Of a DNA stretch of 36,612 nucleotides, positions 32,920-36,612 are shown piece after piece. The first letter of the stretch is position 1. Every line of letters begins with the position of its first letter. The translations under genes were made by a program, and so were the position numbers. Under the pieces are notes generated by a model, which made no database searches, had not been told where the DNA came from, and worked only from the letters and a program-made list of their open reading frames with translations. This stretch comes from Chloroflexota bacterium (GTDB lineage: Bacteria > Chloroflexota > Limnocylindria > P2-11E), in contig VBDU01000083.1 in NCBI GenBank assembly GCA_005883625.1, forward strand, positions 1 to 36,612. Direction: 5' to 3'.

Positions 32920-33614
32920 CGCCGGATCCCGAAGCTCTGCGTGAGATAGATCAGGTCGACGGCCTGCGTCCGGACGGCGTCCGTGTCGGCCCGTGCGCGG
33001 AGGGCGATGTCGATCACGGCGCCGCTGTCGCGGAGGTACTTGAGCACGAGGGCCGTCTGGTGATCGACGGAGAAGACGAGTGCCCGCGTCTGGTCGCGCC
33101 CCGCGACGGCGAGCACCTCGATGTTCTGGACGGTCTTCTGCGTCGTCCGCCCGTCCGCGCCGCCCGCGACGGTGGCGAGCACGTCCACCCGGTCGCCGAC
33201 CTGGACGAGGCCGGACGCGGTGAGCGCGTCGTTCGTCGGGAACGTCACGAGCACCTGCCCCGGGGCCGGTGCGAGCGCCCCAGCGGACTGCCCCGCCGCG
33301 CCGGCCAGGAATCCCCGCACGATCGGAACGCCCTGCGGCACCGCCGCGGTGACCCGCTGTCCGACGACGAGTTGCGCCTCGACGAGCGCCCCGGCCGGGA
33401 CGAGCTCAGCCGGGTAGCTGCGACGCTCGACCTGGTCCGGCGCGACGACCGTATTCGGTGCGATCGGCACGCGAGCGACGACCACGTCACGACGCTCGCC
33501 CGCGCTGGTCCGTGTCGTCGCGTCGGCGGTGAGCGTCCCGTAGAGCAGCAGCCCGGTGAGGAAGGCGAGGAGAAGGCCGCCGCCGATCAGCGCGCGCGAA
33601 CGTAGATCGATCAT
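32916..33614 (-). CDS. cpaB: CpaB/RcpC-like pilus assembly protein
   Basis: The protein (232 aa from ATG 33614) has an N-terminal membrane helix (ALIGGGLLLAFLTGLLLYGT) and a SAF domain (VVVARVPIAPNTVVAPDQVE, ELVPAGALVEAQLVVGQRV). The RcpC-type domain follows, with QVLVTFPTNDALTASGLVQVGDRVDVLATV. In diderm Tad loci it works with the secretin CpaC/RcpA; no secretin gene is present here. A perfect GGAGGT sits 6 bases before ATG 33614; the adjacent GTG 33617 would be too close. Its stop overlaps the cpaE start. Confidence 0.9.
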   Translation of the reverse strand: MIDLRSRALIGGGLLLAFLTGLLLYGTLTADATTRTSAGERRDVVVARVPIAPNTVVAPDQVERRSYPAELVPAGALVEAQLVVGQRVTAAVPQGVPIVRGFLAGAAGQSAGALAPAPGQVLVTFPTNDALTASGLVQVGDRVDVLATVAGGADGRTTQKTVQNIEVLAVAGRDQTRALVFSVDHQTALVLKYLRDSGAVIDIALRARADTDAVRTQAVDLIYLTQSFGIRR

Positions 33615-33630
33615 CACCAGACCTCCGAGT

Positions 33631-35094
33631 TCAGTCTTCTGCGGCGAGATACACGCCGTTGGCGAAAGGATTCAGCGGGCAGGTCTGGCAGGCCGTGGGA
33701 TCGGTGAGCACTCCACCGAAGTACCCCTGCACGGTGTTGCTGCTGACCAGACCCTGATAGACCGTATAGCTCGCGATCGTGAAGAGATGGACGCGGTCGG
33801 GCGTGGGATCGCCCGGCGCGAAGGCCCGCGAGCAATCGCCGTTGCTCTGAATGAGCGACCATTGCCCGCCCGAGTACACCTCCGCGCAGTCCCAGAGGTA
33901 GAGCACGATCCGGATCGCCTTCCCGTGCAGGCGGCCGCGGTTCGGTCCCGACTGAACGGTCGTGTTCGAGAGCGGCGTCGCCGCTTTCGGGTCGATGATC
34001 ATCACGCCGCGGTCGCTGAGCACGTCGGAGAGCGATCCCGTGATGTCGTTCGATCCCCCGCTCGTGATCGTCTCCACCCAATCGCCGACCCTGCCCTGAC
34101 CTGGCTCGCATGATGGGGCCAATGGCGGGCGCACTCCTGGCGCGCAGACGCTCCGAGACGGGGGGAGATTCGACGGCACGACCTGTCCGGGGCTGTGGGG
34201 ATGGCTCCAGCTCGTCGTCGTCGAGAGCGCGCCCTGGAAGAAGTAGTACTGCCAGTTCGTGCCGCTGCACTGACGATTCTGCTGGTTCGGATCCTCGCCC
34301 CCCTTGGTGTTCCACCAGCCGCCGCAATGCCCGCTCCGATCGGGCTTCGGGCTCGTGCCGGCTTCTGGCGAGCCGCTCCGATCCCAGCCGGTCACGAGCT
34401 GTTCGACCTGCTGAGGATCGTGCCGTGATGAGTACCGGGAGAAGTCGACCAGCCCCTTGAACCCGTGCTGCGTGCTCGAATCGTCGTTGATCGACCAGAT
34501 CGTCACCGGCGACGGGGAGCCCGGGAGGCACCCGCCGCAGTCGTACAGCGCCGGAGCGAACTCTTGAACGAGCGGCAGCGAGGGCAGAGCGACTGGCGGG
34601 GTACCCGATAGACGGGCGCGCGCGGTCGCGCCGGCAGGCACCGTGGTCACGCCGAAGACGCGGGCCGCCCGGGTCGCCACGGTCGTCGTAGCGGTCACCC
34701 GCACGTAGATCGTGTCGGCTGGCACCGCCGTGGTCGTCGTCGGTGGGCACGCGCTCGGCGGCGCCGGAGTCCAGGTGGTCCCCGAGCCGAGCTCGACGGT
34801 AAGGTCGGCCGAGCCGCTGGCGGGCGGGTTGGCCTCCAGGAAGCGCTCGGCCTCGCAGTACACGCCTTCGGCGCTCGCGGTGAAGGACGTCGTGCCGCTG
34901 TGATAGGTGACGCTCTGGGCGAGGTAGCGCCCTGCGGCGAGCACGGCCGCGTCGGCCGCGTTCTGCATCACGCGCCGCTGCGCGAGCCCGTATGTCCAGT
35001 CGATCGCGATGGCCGCGGCGAGCAACGCGACCGTCATACCGATCGCGATGAGGACGAGTGCCTGACCCTCGTCGTGGCGCGCGAAGGCGCTCAC
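33631..35094 (-). CDS. TadG-like pilus-associated protein
   Basis: The 487-aa protein opens with the TadE/G-type N-terminus EGQALVLIAIGMTVALLAAA followed by AQRRVMQNAADAAVLAAGRYL, a prepilin-like helix that anchors it in the membrane. The large extracytoplasmic part is rich in Thr, Ser, Pro and Cys (about ten Cys), for example TTTTAVPADTIYVRVTATTT, LYDCGGCLPGSP and CQTCPLNPF. This matches TadG-like proteins of Gram-positive and Chloroflexota Tad loci. No von Willebrand domain was recognised. GTG 35094 overlaps the upstream TadE stop in GTGA. cpaB follows after 16 bases. Confidence 0.82.
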   Translation of the reverse strand: MSAFARHDEGQALVLIAIGMTVALLAAAIAIDWTYGLAQRRVMQNAADAAVLAAGRYLAQSVTYHSGTTSFTASAEGVYCEAERFLEANPPASGSADLTVELGSGTTWTPAPPSACPPTTTTAVPADTIYVRVTATTTVATRAARVFGVTTVPAGATARARLSGTPPVALPSLPLVQEFAPALYDCGGCLPGSPSPVTIWSINDDSSTQHGFKGLVDFSRYSSRHDPQQVEQLVTGWDRSGSPEAGTSPKPDRSGHCGGWWNTKGGEDPNQQNRQCSGTNWQYYFFQGALSTTTSWSHPHSPGQVVPSNLPPSRSVCAPGVRPPLAPSCEPGQGRVGDWVETITSGGSNDITGSLSDVLSDRGVMIIDPKAATPLSNTTVQSGPNRGRLHGKAIRIVLYLWDCAEVYSGGQWSLIQSNGDCSRAFAPGDPTPDRVHLFTIASYTVYQGLVSSNTVQGYFGGVLTDPTACQTCPLNPFANGVYLAAED

Positions 35095-35525
35095 GGATGC
35101 GCGTCCATCGTCGTCGTCGCGCTCGTCGCGCCCGGGAAGAATCGGCCGATCACCACGGCGCTCCCCGCGATCGGATAGCGGACCTCGATCCGGACCGGCA
35201 TCGTCGATGGATACGGCGACGCGAAAGGCGTCGGACGCCAGGGCTGCCAATGCGCGCCGTCGTAGAAGGTCGCCGTCACCTCGAGCCGCGCCCCATCGAC
35301 GAGCGCGGCGCGCCCACGGACATACGTAGCGATCGCGCCGGTATCCGCGGTCTGATGCACGATCGCGTACCGCGCGCCTTCGACGCTTGCGGCTCGCACC
35401 ATCGCGTAGGTGTTCGCCACACGGCCGAGGTCGACGAGCGACACGAGCACGAGGAGCAAGACCGGCGCGGCGAGCGCGAGCTCAACGGTCGCGCTACCGC
35501 GTTCGGAGCCGAGGCGCGGCCTCAA
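35091..35525 (-). CDS. TadE-family pseudopilin-like protein
   Basis: The 144-aa protein has the TadE helix RGSATVELALAAPVLLLVLV followed by SLVDLGRVANTYAMV and ASVEGARYA. Cleavage by a prepilin peptidase would be expected near the Gly of GSATVE. The C-terminal part is extracytoplasmic. TTG 35525 is chosen since it overlaps the upstream stop as TTGA, the same coupling as in the rest of the operon, and the conserved helix starts about 10 codons later. Confidence 0.85.
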   Translation of the reverse strand: MRPRLGSERGSATVELALAAPVLLLVLVSLVDLGRVANTYAMVRAASVEGARYAIVHQTADTGAIATYVRGRAALVDGARLEVTATFYDGAHWQPWRPTPFASPYPSTMPVRIEVRYPIAGSAVVIGRFFPGATSATTTMDAHP

Positions 35526-35932
35526 GGCCCGGAGGTCCGGACGAGGGGGAAGATGGAGGCGGCCCGGAGCGTCACCGTCGGCCGGCCGAAGAGAGCCGCC
35601 ACCCGTCCGGTGAGGAGCCGGAGCGTGTATGTGGAATCGACGCGGGCGATGTCCCCGGCCGGATCGGTCGTGTAGCTCACCACGAGATCGGTCGGACACG
35701 CGTCGCCAAAGGCCGTCCATCCGGTCTCATCACAGACGCGCTGGGCCACGCTGCTCGCGGTCGCGGTCAGATCGCGGCTGGCGAGCGCCGCGCCTTCGCG
35801 CGTCGCATTCGCGAGAACAGCGGAGACCGCGAACATTCTGCCGACGTCGACGAGCGCGATCGCCAGCAACAGGACGACAGGCAGCGCAAGCGCAGCCTCC
35901 ACCAGGCTCTGTCCCCCCTGACACGCGCGCAC
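35522..35932 (-). CDS. TadE/TadF-like pseudopilin, first gene of the Tad operon
   Basis: The 136-aa protein has GGQSLVEAALALPVVLLLAI, then ALVDVGRMFAVSAVLANATR and EGAALASRD, the TadE-type signal and helix. The domain after it has two Cys (QRVCDETG, GDACPTDL). GTG 35932 fits a Shine-Dalgarno-like GAGAGAG a few bases upstream; the frame is open to about 36067, so an earlier start is possible. As no Flp pilin gene lies in the operon, the main pilin must be encoded elsewhere. Confidence 0.8.
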   Translation of the reverse strand: MRACQGGQSLVEAALALPVVLLLAIALVDVGRMFAVSAVLANATREGAALASRDLTATASSVAQRVCDETGWTAFGDACPTDLVVSYTTDPAGDIARVDSTYTLRLLTGRVAALFGRPTVTLRAASIFPLVRTSGP

Positions 35933-36305
35933 CGTTGGCTCTCTCAGCAAGAGAGGTACCGACCGCCCCGTGGCTGCCGCGAGGGTCGATACCGCGCTCT
36001 GTCGAAGGTTCGTAACGCGGACCTGCGAGGGCCCGCTCGTGCGCCCGGCGGGCGTAGTACCTGCCACGACAAATGGGCGCGCAACGGTCTCGTTTCGGAC
36101 TCTGCACGTTGGTGACGCGAGGCGAACGCATCTGTTTCAGCTCGGGGCTGAAACGAAGTCGTGTACCCGCAGAAAGACAGTCGTCGACATCCCTACGGCG
36201 GCGCGAAACGCCCCGGAACACCGCCGGAAGCGGCCTTGCGTCCTCGTCGCCTGACTCGAGCCGGCCCCAGGCCGGCCGCAAAGAGAACGGAAAAGGAGTA
36301 CGGCG
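35933..36305. other. Divergent intergenic region between the Tad operon and a repeat-rich secreted protein
   Basis: No convincing gene is seen. GTTTCAGC-TCGGG-GCTGAAAC at 36134-36154 is a perfect 8-bp hairpin. GCCGGCC-CCA-GGCCGGC at 36260-36276 is a 7-bp hairpin close to the ribosome binding site AAGGAG (36293-36298) of the gene at 36306. The region should hold promoters for both directions, and perhaps a structured 5' leader on the plus strand. No known riboswitch consensus was recognised. Confidence 0.5.
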
Positions 36306-36612
36306 ATGCGCAAGGCTGCGAACTGTCTGACCGTACTGGCGATCTGTGCGCTCCTCTTCTTCGCCGGCTCGCCCGCGAGCGCGGATCCGGGCCCGAATGG
36401 GAACGGTAAACCGGGTCACGAGGCGTCAGGGCCGGGCCCCCATAGCAACAGCGGCCACGGCGACAGCGGCACGCCGGGCAACAGCGGCCACGGCGACAGC
36501 GGCACGCCGGGCAACAGCGGCCACGGCGACAGCGGCACGCCGGGCAACAGCGGCCACGGCGACAGCGGCACGCCGGGCAACAGCGGCCACGGCGACAGCG
36601 GCACGCCGGGCA
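36306..36612 (+). CDS. Secreted Gly/Ser-rich repeat protein, 3' end beyond window
   Basis: ATG 36306 with AAGGAG 7 bases upstream gives a clear signal peptide (LTVLAICALLFFAGSPASA, cleavage likely after ASA). A linker DPGPNGNGKPGHEASGPGP follows, then perfect 11-residue repeats NSGHGDSGTPG, five complete at the edge. The low-complexity, hydrophilic repeat suggests an extended surface or extracellular chain. No family can be named. It diverges from the Tad pilus operon, so a surface role is plausible. Total length is unknown because the frame is still open. Confidence 0.8.
   Translation, partial: MRKAANCLTVLAICALLFFAGSPASADPGPNGNGKPGHEASGPGPHSNSGHGDSGTPGNSGHGDSGTPGNSGHGDSGTPGNSGHGDSGTPGNSGHGDSGTPG
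36447..36611 (+). repeat. 33-bp perfect tandem repeat inside the secreted protein gene
   Basis: Five identical units start at 36447, 36480, 36513, 36546 and 36579, each encoding NSGHGDSGTPG. No mismatches are seen at DNA level, including third codon positions, so the array expanded recently or is kept uniform by recombination. It continues past the window. Confidence 0.95.

Noticed and set aside
36068..36305. Cyclic-di-GMP riboswitch before the repeat protein
   Set aside because: The expected context is attractive, but the conserved GEMM core could not be found.
36416..36604. Minus-strand frame with perfect PWPLLPGVPLS repeats
   Set aside because: It is the antisense reading of the 33-bp array; the plus frame has a signal peptide and ribosome binding site.

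Overview
The window is very GC-rich bacterial chromosome (about 70 % by eye), densely packed, with many GTG starts, several apparent TTG or CTG starts, and genes that commonly overlap by 4 bases. Gene content and style (Tad pilus operon with no outer-membrane secretin gene, TAXI-type TRAP transporter, B12-dependent acyl-CoA mutase, two orphan OmpR-type regulators, GT-C membrane glycosyltransferases) suit an uncultured, monoderm-like lineage such as Chloroflexota (Limnocylindria-like) or a related high-GC group. That placement is inference. No rRNA, tRNA, CRISPR array, transposase or phage gene was seen.

Layout. 1-1500: end of an unidentified gene, a 65-bp tandem repeat, a VIT/CCC1-type membrane protein and a rhodanese. 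1500-4650: DksA/TraR-like protein, winged-helix protein, OmpR-type regulator and a convergent DAHP synthase. 4676-8252 (minus): a three-gene operon of B12-binding small subunit, acyl-CoA ligase and mutase large subunit. The large subunit carries the Ile/Asp/Gln signature of 2-hydroxyisobutyryl-CoA mutase rather than the Tyr/Arg of methylmalonyl-CoA mutase. 8313-11618: gamma carbonic anhydrase, histidine ammonia-lyase, HAD hydrolase, 3-methyladenine DNA glycosylase. 11631-12430: a lower-GC patch with a frameshifted secreted-protein gene and a small membrane protein. 12439-20787: thiolase, membrane coiled-coil protein, alpha/beta hydrolase plus urocanase, two GT-C glycosyltransferases, CDGSH protein, dUTPase, thioesterase. 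20809-24453: TAXI TRAP transporter (binding lipoprotein, DUF1850 protein, fused permease) ending in hairpins. 24497-26893: a GT-C type membrane protein and a second orphan regulator coupled to a small membrane protein. 27022-35932 (minus): a nine-gene Tad pilus operon whose last gene is a 586-residue coiled-coil membrane protein. 36306 to the end: a secreted protein with perfect 33-bp repeats, cut by the window edge.

How genes may work together. The mutase operon plus the thiolase could convert 2-hydroxyisobutyrate, through its CoA ester and 3-hydroxybutyryl-CoA, to acetyl-CoA; a 3-hydroxybutyryl-CoA dehydrogenase and a MeaB-type chaperone were not seen. HutH and HutU supply the first two steps of histidine breakdown but sit 5 kb apart. 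A recurring TAnnnT box 6-8 bases before GTG/ATG starts suggests that leaderless transcription is common; at two divergent pairs the two boxes share the same TA.
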